Positions 43,146 to 51,300 of a stretch of 64,000 nucleotides of DNA are shown here, piece after piece. A program made the position numbers and the translations under genes. This stretch comes from Streptomyces sp. JHA26 (GTDB taxonomy: Bacteria > Actinomycetota > Actinomycetes > Streptomycetales > Streptomycetaceae). Every line of letters starts with the position of its first letter. Within the stretch, counting starts at the first letter, position 1. A model generated the notes under the pieces. The model was not told where the DNA came from. It did no database searches and saw only the letters and a program-made list of their open reading frames with translations. Location: NCBI RefSeq assembly GCF_002005565.1, contig NZ_BDJC01000006.1, positions 104,832 through 168,831 on the forward strand, read 5' to 3'.

Positions 43146-44378
43146 TTACTGCACGGCGTCGATGAGGGCGGCCGCGGTGAACATCTCCACGCCGACGGTG
43201 ATGGCGTGCTCGTCCACGTCGAAGTCGCCCTGGTGCAGGTCCCGCACCGTGCGCTCGCCGGGCGGCCGGACGCCGAGCCGGGCCATCGCGCCGGGCACGT
43301 GCTCCAGGTACCAGGAGAAGTCCTCGCCGCCGAGGCTCTGCTCGGTGCTCTCGACGGCGTCCGTGCCGCGCCGGGCGGCCATGGCGGCCTGGAGCAGTTC
43401 GGTGCTGGTCACCTCGTTGACGACGGGCGGGACCCCGCGCACGTAGGTGATCTCGGACTTGGCCCGGTGCAGGTTGGCGACCTCGTCGATGGCGCCGACC
43501 AGGAGGTCGGGCGCCTGGCGCCAGGCGTCGAGGTCGAGGCAGCGCACGGTGCCCGCGAGCTCGGCGTGCTGCGGGATGACGTTCGGGGCGTGGCCGCAGT
43601 CGATCCGGCCCCAGGTCATGGCGAGGCCGCTGCGGCTGTCCACCCGCCGGGCGACGATCGCGGGCACGTCGACGACGACGCGGGCGGCGGCGGTGACCAG
43701 GTCGGTCGTCAGGTGCGGCCGGGCGGTGTGCCCGCCAGGCCCGTTCAGGGAGATCTCCAGCCGGTCGCAGGCGGAGGTGATGGGGCCCACTCGCAGCCCG
43801 ATCTTCCCGGCGTCCACCCGGGGGTCGCAGTGCACGGCCAGGATCCGGCGCACCCCGTCGAGCGCGCCGCCCTCGATGGCGTCGGCGGCGCCGCCGGGCA
43901 GCACCTCCTCGGCGGGCTGGAAGATCAGCCGCACGGGGCGGGGCAGCAGGCCCTGCTCGTGCAGGGCGGCGAGGACCAGGCCGGTCCCGAGGACGACGGT
44001 GGTGTGCACGTCGTGCCCGCAGGCGTGGGCGCGGTCCGGGACGATCGAGCGGTACGGGCACTCGCTCTTGGTGTCCGGAATGGGCAGCGCGTCGATGTCG
44101 GCGCGCAGGGCGAGCATGCGCGGCCCGCCGGCCCACTGTCCCGAGTCCGTGCCGACGTCGCAGACGAGCCCGGTGCCGACGGGGAGGACCCGCGGTTTGA
44201 GGCCGGCCCGCTCGAGCCGCTCCTTGATCGCGGCGGTCGTGCGGAACTCCTGATTGCCCAGCTCGGGGTGCATGTGCAGGTCGCGGCGGAAGGCCACGAG
44301 CTCGGCGCGCAGCGCCTCGGGAAGGGTGCCGGGAAGCAGCGCTTCCCCGGACGGGTCGACCTCGGACTCTCGGGACAT
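43146..44378 (-). CDS. M20-family amidohydrolase/peptidase
   Basis: The 410-residue metallohydrolase resembles IAA-amino-acid/hippurate hydrolases. It has FRRDLHMHPELGNQEFRTTAAIKERLERAG, ALRADIDALPI, HACGHDVHTTVVLGTGL (H-A-C-G-H-D with metal ligands), FQPAEEVLPGGAADAIEGG (E-E catalytic/metal pair), a dimerisation domain, and ESTEQSLGGEDFSWYLEHVPG (the C-terminal metal-ligand region). It hydrolyses N-acyl amino acids or similar amides. ATG 44378 preferred over GTG 44390, which sits on the ribosome-binding sequence. Confidence 0.92.
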   Translation of the reverse strand: MSRESEVDPSGEALLPGTLPEALRAELVAFRRDLHMHPELGNQEFRTTAAIKERLERAGLKPRVLPVGTGLVCDVGTDSGQWAGGPRMLALRADIDALPIPDTKSECPYRSIVPDRAHACGHDVHTTVVLGTGLVLAALHEQGLLPRPVRLIFQPAEEVLPGGAADAIEGGALDGVRRILAVHCDPRVDAGKIGLRVGPITSACDRLEISLNGPGGHTARPHLTTDLVTAAARVVVDVPAIVARRVDSRSGLAMTWGRIDCGHAPNVIPQHAELAGTVRCLDLDAWRQAPDLLVGAIDEVANLHRAKSEITYVRGVPPVVNEVTSTELLQAAMAARRGTDAVESTEQSLGGEDFSWYLEHVPGAMARLGVRPPGERTVRDLHQGDFDVDEHAITVGVEMFTAAALIDAVQ

Positions 44379-44390
44379 CAATTGCTTCAC

Positions 44391-44759
44391 CCTTTGAAGG
44401 GTAGGACGCCGGGACGGTCAACTGTCCTGCGATCAACAAAAGTTCAACCCGTTAGGGGAAGAAAAGTTGGCCGTACGGCGCATGGGTGCCGACGGAGGTG
44501 GGTAAGCTTTCACCCTTTTGACCGCCGCACCCGTCTCCGCTTTTCTTGTTTCCTCACTCCCTCCACGGATACCACGCTCCGCGCACCCCACTCGTCCCCG
44601 TCCACCGGCCGGACGGGCGGCTCGCCCACCCGTTCCCCTTCCGGCCCCCGGCATCCGGCCCCCGCAGGACCACGACGGGACGATCACCGGTCCTGCGCGA
44701 TCCCCGGGATCATCCTGGGCAACGGTGCCGGAGGGCCCGCCACCGCCCCGCTCCTGTCG
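44391..44759. other. Gene-free interval with AT-rich promoter region
   Basis: This 369-bp interval separates the M20 gene from the lipoprotein gene. Its left part (44400-44520) is unusually AT-rich for this chromosome (GATCAACAAAAGTTCAACC, then GGGGAAGAAAAGTTGG) and is probably the M20 promoter region. The right part is Pro/Ser-codon-like filler with no credible gene on either strand. Confidence 0.5.
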
Positions 44760-45332
44760 TCACGTCCGGCTGGGGGACGACGAGGGGAGGGGATCACTGG
44801 ACGACCAGAAGTCCGAGTGGACGTTCGGAGCCGGAACCTGCTGCTGGGAGTAGTCCGGGCCGTCGGGCGGGCCGGCCGGATCGGACACCTCGGATTTCTC
44901 CACACAGGGCGTGGTCACACTGAAGTGGGCCTGTCCGTGGGCGCCGACGAGCACCTGCAACTGGAACCCGTCCTTGGTCCTGAAGTTGGCAGCCAGCCCG
45001 TTCGCGCTGACGTCGACCAGTTCGTAGCCCTCGCTCTTCCAGTGGCGCTCCACCACACCGAGAAACGCGGCGCGCCGCTGCTCCGAGATGATCGTCATGA
45101 CTGTCCGGTCGCGGTCCACGTAGCAGTCGCCCGGCATGGTGAACGTGGGCGTCCATCGGACGGGGGGTTTGATCGCGGCGAACGTCTTGTCGAGGATGGC
45201 ATCGGCGCGATCGGCCGCCTCTTGCATGTTCATCGTGGCCTCCTGCTCCTTGGGGGAGGGATCAGAGTCGAGGGGTCCGCATCCAGTGAGCAACAGGGTC
45301 AGCGCCGCAGCAGCCAATACCGTCCTTCTCAC
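44760..45332 (-). CDS. Lipoprotein, third gene of the WXG-like cassette
   Basis: The 190-residue protein has a lipobox signal peptide (MRRTVLAAAALTLLLTGC, Cys at 18). A mature domain with a central region follows: DRADAILDKTFAAIKPPVRWTPTFTMPGDCYVDRDRTVMTIISEQRRAAFLGVVERHWKSEGYELVDV, then FQLQVLVGAHGQAHFSVTTPC. A cysteine pair (C near 70 and near 145) could form a disulfide. It starts with GTG inside the stop of the hydrolase gene (GTGA overlap), so the two are translationally coupled. The coupling suggests an immunity or anchoring role for the hydrolase, but no family is recognised. Confidence 0.78.
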   Translation of the reverse strand: MRRTVLAAAALTLLLTGCGPLDSDPSPKEQEATMNMQEAADRADAILDKTFAAIKPPVRWTPTFTMPGDCYVDRDRTVMTIISEQRRAAFLGVVERHWKSEGYELVDVSANGLAANFRTKDGFQLQVLVGAHGQAHFSVTTPCVEKSEVSDPAGPPDGPDYSQQQVPAPNVHSDFWSSSDPLPSSSPSRT

Positions 45333-47218
45333 CGGGGCTTCTCCCTCGAAACGAAACCCGGTTCACCGGCGACGATGGCGGCAATGTTCTTCGCGGACAC
45401 CTGATCTTTTCCTTGCTCCGGATTGAAGTAGTTCGAATGCGCGTCAATAGTCAGGCCCGAATTCCAGACGTCCGGCACCGAGACGAGGGCCGGGCCAGGT
45501 AGCGTCTTGAATCTGTTCGCACCGAATTCTGCGCTCACCGGGTCCTTGCCGAACCATAGGTCATTGTCGTCGGAATCACTCACGCTGCCACCGGCGGCAC
45601 CACCGATGAGCGCGCCGGGCAAGCCACCCGCGACCGCTCCGATGCCGGCGCCGAGGAGTGCGCCGCCGCCCTCCTTCGGGGACGGCAGTTTGGTCACTAT
45701 ATCGTTTTCGGCTGCCCCCACCCAGACGTGCTCCTTGTCGACTCCCAGGTCACTGGCCTTATCCACGCCGACACCGGGACTGCCGACCAGGATGATGTCA
45801 TCGACACCGGGAATACCCCCGCCCTTTTTCGCGGCCGTCCCCACGGTCAGCGATCCGTACGAGTGACCGATTGCCGTGATATGCGGATCGGCGTTTTCGT
45901 TGGTGGCCGCTATGCCGCCCATAAAGCTGTTGTAGGCCGGAGCCCCTTCCTCGGCATTGTTTTTCGACATGACGCTGGACCCGGACACCAGGTCACCGGG
46001 CGTCATCTGTGGCGCATCGTAACCGAGCCAGACGATCGACGCCGTCGAGGGATTCATTTCCTGGCCCAGCTTGGCGGTGTAGAAGGCGCGGTTCACGGTG
46101 CCACCGGCGAATGACTCGTCAAGCTTCGTGTCGAGTCCAGGGACGTATGCCGAGACATTTTTGGATTTATCTGGATTACCGAAGGAGACGATGGCACGCC
46201 CGTTACCTTCGAGGCCGATGCCCAAGAGGTACATCGGTGGCACACTGGGTTTTCCGAGCTTCTCCTGGATTTTCTCCAGACCACCCAGCTTGGTCTGCGA
46301 CGCCTCGTCGTGCCGGCCCTCCAGTGACGCGATGAGCAGGGGCAGGTTCTCGCGGTTCGCCTCGTCGCGCACCGCTGCCGGAATGCCGTCCAGGTTTCCG
46401 ATGATCTCAGGGAAAGCGATCTTGTATTCCTCGCGTTCCTCGTCGCTGAGGCTGTCCCACCACTCTTTGCGGTCGGCGGGAGGCTTGTCCAGCGGGATGG
46501 TGTCCCGGAGGTATTCGCTCGCGGCCGAACTGACGGCACCGACGTCGGACGCCACGTCCGCCCACGTCTTCGTGGTGACGCCCAGCCCTGGCTCCGCCTT
46601 GAGCTTGCCCAGGGCCTCGCTGTAGCGCTCGTCGATCTCCGTGGCTTCCCGCAGGGCGTGGGCGATGCGGTCGGCGATGTCCTGGGCCTTCGCGAAGTGC
46701 GGATTGCCGTGGTGGATGTCGATACCGCTGGCTCTCGCGTCCGGTGAGTACAACCCGTCGGGTCCGGGGCCGTACAGGGCTCTGTTGTCGGGACTCAGCA
46801 TGCCGTTGTTGCCGACGGCCGTGCCGCCCGGGACCTCGCCTCCGGTCGCCTTGTTCTCGCCGCCTGCGGGAAAGGTGACGTCTCCAGCCGGGCTGACCGG
46901 GTATCCCAGAGCCGCCGCGTCGTCCAACGCCTCGATCAGGCGGCGCCGAGGTGAGGCGATCTCGGCGGAGAAGCCGTTGAGCGCCCCGCTGACCAGGCCG
47001 CACTCGACCTGGGTGTAGTGAAGGTTCTCCGCGAGCTTCTTCAGCTGTTTCTGCGCGGCGTCAGCGGCCTTTCCCTCGTTGGCCGCGTCCATGGCCTTGG
47101 TGATCTGCTTGCCGATACGTTCCCTGGATGCGTCGGCCGCATCGCTCATCGCGCGGTATCCGTCCGCGGCCTCCGCGTGCTCGGCCGGCTTGAGCGCCTT
47201 GAGGGTCTTGAGGTCCAC
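45329..47218 (-). CDS. DUF1023-type alpha/beta hydrolase with WXG-like N-terminal region
   Basis: The 629-residue protein has an N-terminal helical, Ala/Lys-rich region (about 1-95: YRAMSDAADASRERIGKQITKAMDAANEGKAADAAQKQLKKLAENLHYTQVECGLVSGALNGFSAEI) of the type seen in ESX/WXG-associated proteins. After a linker comes the DUF1023 hydrolase with the nucleophile elbow HITAIGHSYGSLTVGTAAKKGG (Ser near 460), VDDIILVGSPGVGV, HVWVGAAENDIVTKLP (acid) and a C-terminal DAHSNYFNP (His). A Gly/Ala hydrophobic insertion (GAGIGAVAGGLPGALIGGAAGG) could insert in membranes. Base composition is visibly lower in GC than its neighbours. Confidence 0.83.
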   Translation of the reverse strand: MDLKTLKALKPAEHAEAADGYRAMSDAADASRERIGKQITKAMDAANEGKAADAAQKQLKKLAENLHYTQVECGLVSGALNGFSAEIASPRRRLIEALDDAAALGYPVSPAGDVTFPAGGENKATGGEVPGGTAVGNNGMLSPDNRALYGPGPDGLYSPDARASGIDIHHGNPHFAKAQDIADRIAHALREATEIDERYSEALGKLKAEPGLGVTTKTWADVASDVGAVSSAASEYLRDTIPLDKPPADRKEWWDSLSDEEREEYKIAFPEIIGNLDGIPAAVRDEANRENLPLLIASLEGRHDEASQTKLGGLEKIQEKLGKPSVPPMYLLGIGLEGNGRAIVSFGNPDKSKNVSAYVPGLDTKLDESFAGGTVNRAFYTAKLGQEMNPSTASIVWLGYDAPQMTPGDLVSGSSVMSKNNAEEGAPAYNSFMGGIAATNENADPHITAIGHSYGSLTVGTAAKKGGGIPGVDDIILVGSPGVGVDKASDLGVDKEHVWVGAAENDIVTKLPSPKEGGGALLGAGIGAVAGGLPGALIGGAAGGSVSDSDDNDLWFGKDPVSAEFGANRFKTLPGPALVSVPDVWNSGLTIDAHSNYFNPEQGKDQVSAKNIAAIVAGEPGFVSREKPR

Positions 47219-47224
47219 GCCCGG

Positions 47225-47689
47225 TCACCGGCCCTTGCCGTGGCCGGCGGACGCGTCCTGGGAACCGACGCTCAGCGCGGCGATCTCGGCCTCGATCGCC
47301 TGGTCCGTCCTCAGCTGGTCGTTCCCCGTCTTCTCCAGCACACCGGCGAGCCCGTCGCACCACTCGTCGATGTCCTTCACCCGGCGCTCCCACGAGTCGA
47401 AGACCCCCTTCTGCGCCGCGGCGGTCAGAAACGCGGAACCCTCGTCGAGACCGGTCTGGGAATCCTTCAGCTTCGTCAACGCCTTGCCGATACCGGTCCG
47501 CACCTCGCCAAGGCCCTCCCCCGCCTTGGACCATGCGGACTTGTCCGACCGCAGCCTGCCCGACGGAGGGCCGTAGGTACCGCCACCGCCCGTTCCTCCC
47601 CGGTCGGCCGGTAACTGATTGAGCTGCATGTGCGCGGATCGCCGCTCGGCCGCCGCAGCTTTGAGCTGCTCCCACTCGCCCCACGCCAT
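47225..47689 (-). CDS. WXG100-like helical protein with TTA codon
   Basis: The 154-residue protein has an N-terminal basic/Ala-rich segment (MAWGEWEQLKAAAAERRSAHMQLNQLP), a Gly-rich linker, and a long helical region from about 48 with a W-x-G-like SAWSKAGEGLGEV. A helix-turn-helix pair follows (DSQTGLDEGSAFLTAAAQKGVFDSWERRVKDIDEWCDGLAGVLEKTG), fitting a WXG100-type ESX substrate or chaperone. Leu26 is encoded by TTA (47614-47612), read only by the bldA tRNA, so expression should be developmentally delayed. The ATG lies in the loop of a CCACGC-ATG-GCGTGG hairpin. Six bases separate it from the hydrolase gene. Confidence 0.75.
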   Translation of the reverse strand: MAWGEWEQLKAAAAERRSAHMQLNQLPADRGGTGGGGTYGPPSGRLRSDKSAWSKAGEGLGEVRTGIGKALTKLKDSQTGLDEGSAFLTAAAQKGVFDSWERRVKDIDEWCDGLAGVLEKTGNDQLRTDQAIEAEIAALSVGSQDASAGHGKGR

Positions 47690-47813
47690 GCGTGGCCTCC
47701 CCCGGCTTCCTGACGTACGCCGCCAAGCTGAGCTGTGCGTACGCGTGTACTGCTTGTGGTCGAGGAGAACGCTAACGGGCCGTCAGCACGGGTCCCACCC
47801 GCGACAGTCACCA

Positions 47814-47837
47814 GGACACCTGAGTGTCCGTACTCAG
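47814..47837. promoter_or_regulatory. Overlapping palindromes upstream of the WXG-like cassette
   Basis: GGACAC-CTGA-GTGTCC (47814-47829) and CTGAGT-GTCCGT-ACTCAG (47820-47837) overlap and cannot form together. The second contains TGAGTGTCCGTACTCA, matching the site at 6415-6430 at 14 of 16 positions. It lies about 140 bp upstream of the cassette's ATG and is the best candidate operator in the 47690-47906 gap. Confidence 0.55.
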
Positions 47838-47906
47838 ATCCGCGCAAGCTCCGGCCCGGCCGGGCGGCGTCTCTCGTGGTGGCGCCGTCGTCGCTTCACC
47901 GGGTGC

Positions 47907-48977
47907 CTACGCCGTCTGGCCCGCCACCGTCGACAGCCGGTGTACGTCCCGGGCCGTGCCCGTCACGCCCGACAGGAAGCCGCTCGCCCGGGGTGAGGCG
48001 GAGCGGGTGAGCCAGGCGGGGTCGATGTCGCAGACGGCGACGCGGACGTCCGTGCCGGCCAGGGCCAGCGGGAGGGTGTGGACGACCGTGGACGGGAAGC
48101 TGAGGACGGTGCGGCCGATGGGGCCGCGGCGGGCGATCAGTTCCAGGGGGAGGTCGGGGCGGACGATCTCCAAGCCGGTCTCGACGGCCAGGCGGTGGAG
48201 CTTCTCCGCGCTCTCGCGACGGTGGGCGAAGTAGCGGGCGGCGCCGTGGGTCCTCACGAGGCCGCGCACGGCGTCCACGTAGCGGTCGCCGTCCACGACG
48301 CCCGTCTCCACCAGGGAGGTGCCGACCATGTCGGCGCCCTTGGTGACGCGGGGCGGGCCGAAGCGGGCGCGGGTCCAGGCGAAGGCGTTGGGGGTGACGG
48401 TGACGCCGTCCGGGGTGTCGTCCACGGGCATGGCGGAGAAGACCTCCACGTCGCGGCCCCGGGCCGGGGTCAGGCGTCGCCGGGCGGACGCCGACACGGG
48501 GGCGAAGAGCAGGTCGCGGGGGCCGGGCCGGGCGCCCTTGCGGTGCCAGCGGACCAGGCGTTCGCCGCGGGCCAGCTGGGTGACGAACTCCATCGTGGCC
48601 GTGCCGTCGTCGACGACGACCAGGTCGCGGGCGCGGGTGATGGTCAGGAGCAGCTGGACGTAGCGGGAGAAGGGGTCGCCCATGACGACCCGGTCGGCGC
48701 GGCGCAGGGGGGCCGTCAGGCCCCCCACCGTGCGGAAGGGGGCCGTGGCGCCGCCCCGCGCCTCCTCCCAGCGGACCTCGTGGCCCTCGCGCCGGGCCAG
48801 TTCCGCCATGCGGCGCAGCTGCCCCCGGGTCATGGGGTCCACCGGGGAGAGGACGACGAGGGTGAGCTCCGCGCCGGGCGCACGGGTGTGCGCCCACTCC
48901 AGTACGTTCAGCAGCTGCACCGGGCTCTCGACGAAGGCGAGAGTGCGGGAGCCGGTGTTCCCGGCACGGGGGCTCAT
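47907..48977 (-). CDS. Polysialyltransferase-like glycosyltransferase
   Basis: The 356-residue protein opens TLAFVESPVQLLNVLEWAHTRAPGAELTLVVLSPVDP, the typical start of GT52/polysialyltransferase-like proteins. It continues with RADRVVMGDPFSRYVQLLLTITRARDLVVVDDGTATMEF and a late YFAHRRESAEKLHRLAVETGLEIVRPDLPLELIA with the His-Arg-Arg-Glu of this group. It probably transfers nonulosonic acid residues from CMP-activated donors into the wall polymer made by the surrounding neuB/neuA genes. Its start lies 43 bp after the neuB stop. Confidence 0.8.
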   Translation of the reverse strand: MSPRAGNTGSRTLAFVESPVQLLNVLEWAHTRAPGAELTLVVLSPVDPMTRGQLRRMAELARREGHEVRWEEARGGATAPFRTVGGLTAPLRRADRVVMGDPFSRYVQLLLTITRARDLVVVDDGTATMEFVTQLARGERLVRWHRKGARPGPRDLLFAPVSASARRRLTPARGRDVEVFSAMPVDDTPDGVTVTPNAFAWTRARFGPPRVTKGADMVGTSLVETGVVDGDRYVDAVRGLVRTHGAARYFAHRRESAEKLHRLAVETGLEIVRPDLPLELIARRGPIGRTVLSFPSTVVHTLPLALAGTDVRVAVCDIDPAWLTRSASPRASGFLSGVTGTARDVHRLSTVAGQTA

Positions 48978-49020
48978 CGGTGTACGACCGTCCCGTCGTA
49001 GGGCGTGGTGGGGGGGTGGG

Positions 49021-49959
49021 TCAGACCGTGACCGGCTCGCCGGCCGCCGCGGCGATCTCCGCCTCGGCGACGACGCCGGTGACGCGGCGCAGCTTCTTCA
49101 TGGGGCCGAGCTCGGAGTCGTAGACCTTCTTGACGCCGTCGCCGAGGGAGGCCTCGATGGTGCGGATGTCGCGCACCAGGCGGGTCAGGCCCTGCGGCTC
49201 GACGGAGGCGGCCTGGTCGGAGCCCCACATGGCGCGGTCGAGGGTGATGTGGCGCTCGACGAAGGTGGCGCCGAGGGCGACGGCGGCCAGCGTGGTCTGC
49301 AGGCCCGTCTCGTGGCCGGAGTAGCCGATCGGGACGTTCGGGTACTCCTGCTGGAGGGTGTTGATCACGCGGAGGTTCAGCTCCTCGGCCTTGGCCGGGT
49401 AGGTGGACGTCGCGTGGCACAGCAGGATGTTGTCGCTGCCCAGGACCTCGACCGCGTGGCGGATCTGCTTGGGGGTGGACATGCCCGTGGACAGGATGAC
49501 CGTGCGGCCCGTGGCGCGCAGGGCGCGCAGCAGCTCGTCGTCGGTGAGGGAGGCGGAGGCGACCTTGTGGGCGGGGACGTCGAACTTCTCCAGGAAGGCG
49601 ACGGCCTCGGTGTCCCACGGGGAGGCGAACCAGTCGATCCCCTTCTCCTTGCAGTACTCGTCGATCCGGCGGTACTCGTCCTCGCCGAACTCGACGCGGT
49701 GCCGGTAGTCGATGTACGTCATCCGGCCCCAGGGGGTGTCGCGCTCGATGTCCCACTGGTCGCGCGGGGTGCAGATCTCGGGGGTGCGCTTCTGGAACTT
49801 GACGGCGTCGCAGCCGGCCTCGGCGGCGACGTCGATCAGCTTGAAGGCGTTCTCGAGGTCGCCGTTGTGGTTGATGCCGATCTCGCCGGTGATGTAGACG
49901 GGGCGGCCGGGGCCGGCCTCGCGGGTGCCGAAGGTGCGGATGCGGGAGTCGGTGCTCAT
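49021..49959 (-). CDS. neuB: NeuB-family sialic-acid/Kdn synthase, lacking SAF domain
   Basis: The 312-residue TIM-barrel synthase condenses phosphoenolpyruvate with a sugar (probably mannose or mannose-6-phosphate for Kdn). It has VYITGEIGINHNGDLENAFKLIDVAAEAGCDAVKFQKRTPE, KIDWFASPWDTEAVAFL variant (KGIDWFASPWD), KVASASLTDDELL, ILLCHATSTYPA and IGYSGHETGLQTTLAAVALGATFVERHITLDRAMWGSDQAASVEP. The C-terminal SAF/antifreeze domain of typical NeuB (about 60 residues) is missing; the protein stops at AAAAGEPVTV. It lies between the NeuA-HAD and polysialyltransferase-like genes. Confidence 0.92.
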   Translation of the reverse strand: MSTDSRIRTFGTREAGPGRPVYITGEIGINHNGDLENAFKLIDVAAEAGCDAVKFQKRTPEICTPRDQWDIERDTPWGRMTYIDYRHRVEFGEDEYRRIDEYCKEKGIDWFASPWDTEAVAFLEKFDVPAHKVASASLTDDELLRALRATGRTVILSTGMSTPKQIRHAVEVLGSDNILLCHATSTYPAKAEELNLRVINTLQQEYPNVPIGYSGHETGLQTTLAAVALGATFVERHITLDRAMWGSDQAASVEPQGLTRLVRDIRTIEASLGDGVKKVYDSELGPMKKLRRVTGVVAEAEIAAAAGEPVTV

Positions 49960-49999
49960 GGCTGGGGGTTCCTTACGTGGGCCGGGTGTGCGTGGGGGT

Positions 50000-51238
50000 T
50001 CAGAGGGAGTCGGGTACGTCGAGGGAGGGGCCGAGGAGCCAGCTCGCGATCTCGCGGACGGCGCCTTCTCCTCCGGGCACGGTGGTGACGGCGCGGGCGG
50101 CGCCGCGGACGGCGTCGTGGGCGCTCGCGACGGCCACGGGCCAGCCGACGAGGGCGAAGCAGGGCAGGTCGTTGACGTCGTTGCCGACGTAGAGCACGCG
50201 CTCGGGGGCGATGCCCTGTTCCTCGCACCACTGCTTGAGGGCGAGGTCCTTGCGGTCGATGCCGTGCAGCACGGGGATCTCGAGCTTGCGGGCGCGGGCG
50301 GCGACGACCGGGTTCTGTTCCGTGGACAGGATCAGCATCCGCAGGCCGCTGCGGCGCAGGGCGGCGATGCCGAGTCCGTCGCCGCGGTGCACGGAGACGA
50401 ACTCCCGTCCGTCGGAGTCGATCAGCACCCGGTCGTCGGTCTGGGTGCCGTCGAAGTCGAGGACGACCGCGTCGACGTCCTCGCCGGTCGGGAGGGCGCC
50501 GGGCCGGGCGCCGTCGAGGAGGGGGGCGAGGGCGCGGGCGCGGGCCAGGTCGTGCGGGTCGTCGATCTCCAGGACGCGGGCCGGGTCGGTGCGGACCAGT
50601 TCGGTGCGGCCGAAGAAGCGGTGCTGGTGCTTGCGGAAGCCGGCCGCGTCCATGGCGTAGGCGGCGCCGGTCTCCAGGAGGTCCTGGGGGCGGTCCTGAC
50701 GGCGGGGGCGGTGGGCCTTGTCGTGGTTGACGCCGTGGCCGCCGTCCTCGCCCTCGCCGTCCCGCCAGACGAAGCCGTGGAAGGGGGCGACGGTGACCGC
50801 GGTGTCGGCGCCGTCCTCGGCGACCGCGCCGGCCACCGCGTCGACGTCCTCGCGGACGAGGAAGGGGCTGGTGCACTGCACGAGCAGCACCACGTCGACG
50901 GCGGCGCCGTGCAGGGCCTCGTGGGTGTCCATGGCGTGCAGCACCGCGGCCTCGGAGGTGGCCGTGTCCCCGGCGATGGCGGCGGGGCGCAGCACGACCT
51001 CGGCGCCGGCCTCGCGGGCGGCGGCGGCGATGGCCCGGTCGTCGGTGGAGACCACGACGTCCGTCACCAGGCGGGTGGCCCGGCACTCGCGGACGGCGCG
51101 GGTGACGAGGGGGACGCCGCCGACGGGGGCGAGGTTCTTCGCGGGCACGCCCTTGGAGCCGCCGCGCGCGGGGATGACGGCGAGCACGCGGCGCACCGAG
51201 GCGCCTCGGCCCGCTCGCGGGTCGTCCGGCTGGGTCAT
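50000..51238 (-). CDS. neuA: CMP-nonulosonate cytidylyltransferase fused to HAD phosphatase
   Basis: The 412-residue protein has an N-terminal NeuA domain: RVLAVIPARGGSKGVPAKNLAPVGGVPLVTRAVRE (about 15-50), [47 protein letters not shown]-terminal KdsC/HAD domain begins VDAVVLDFDGTQTDDRVLIDSDGREFVSVHRGDGLGI (about 255) with D-x-D-x-T, then RMLILSTEQNP and VLYVGNDVNDLPCFALVGWPVAV. The fusion resembles vertebrate CMAS, whose C-terminal domain acts on Kdn-9-phosphate. It predicts that the product is made via a phosphorylated intermediate. Asp/His-rich linker (EGEDGGHGVNHDKAHRPRRQDRP) near 195. Confidence 0.92.
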   Translation of the reverse strand: MTQPDDPRAGRGASVRRVLAVIPARGGSKGVPAKNLAPVGGVPLVTRAVRECRATRLVTDVVVSTDDRAIAAAAREAGAEVVLRPAAIAGDTATSEAAVLHAMDTHEALHGAAVDVVLLVQCTSPFLVREDVDAVAGAVAEDGADTAVTVAPFHGFVWRDGEGEDGGHGVNHDKAHRPRRQDRPQDLLETGAAYAMDAAGFRKHQHRFFGRTELVRTDPARVLEIDDPHDLARARALAPLLDGARPGALPTGEDVDAVVLDFDGTQTDDRVLIDSDGREFVSVHRGDGLGIAALRRSGLRMLILSTEQNPVVAARARKLEIPVLHGIDRKDLALKQWCEEQGIAPERVLYVGNDVNDLPCFALVGWPVAVASAHDAVRGAARAVTTVPGGEGAVREIASWLLGPSLDVPDSL

Positions 51239-51300
51239 GGGAGGGGCTCCTCGGTCTCCTGCGGGTACACGGGTGCGGGGTCGGGCGGGGTGCGGGCCGG

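Noticed and set aside
44433..44923. Short open frames on both strands upstream of the M20 gene
   Set aside because: No start context and Pro/Arg/Ser-rich composition without homology; treated as non-coding.
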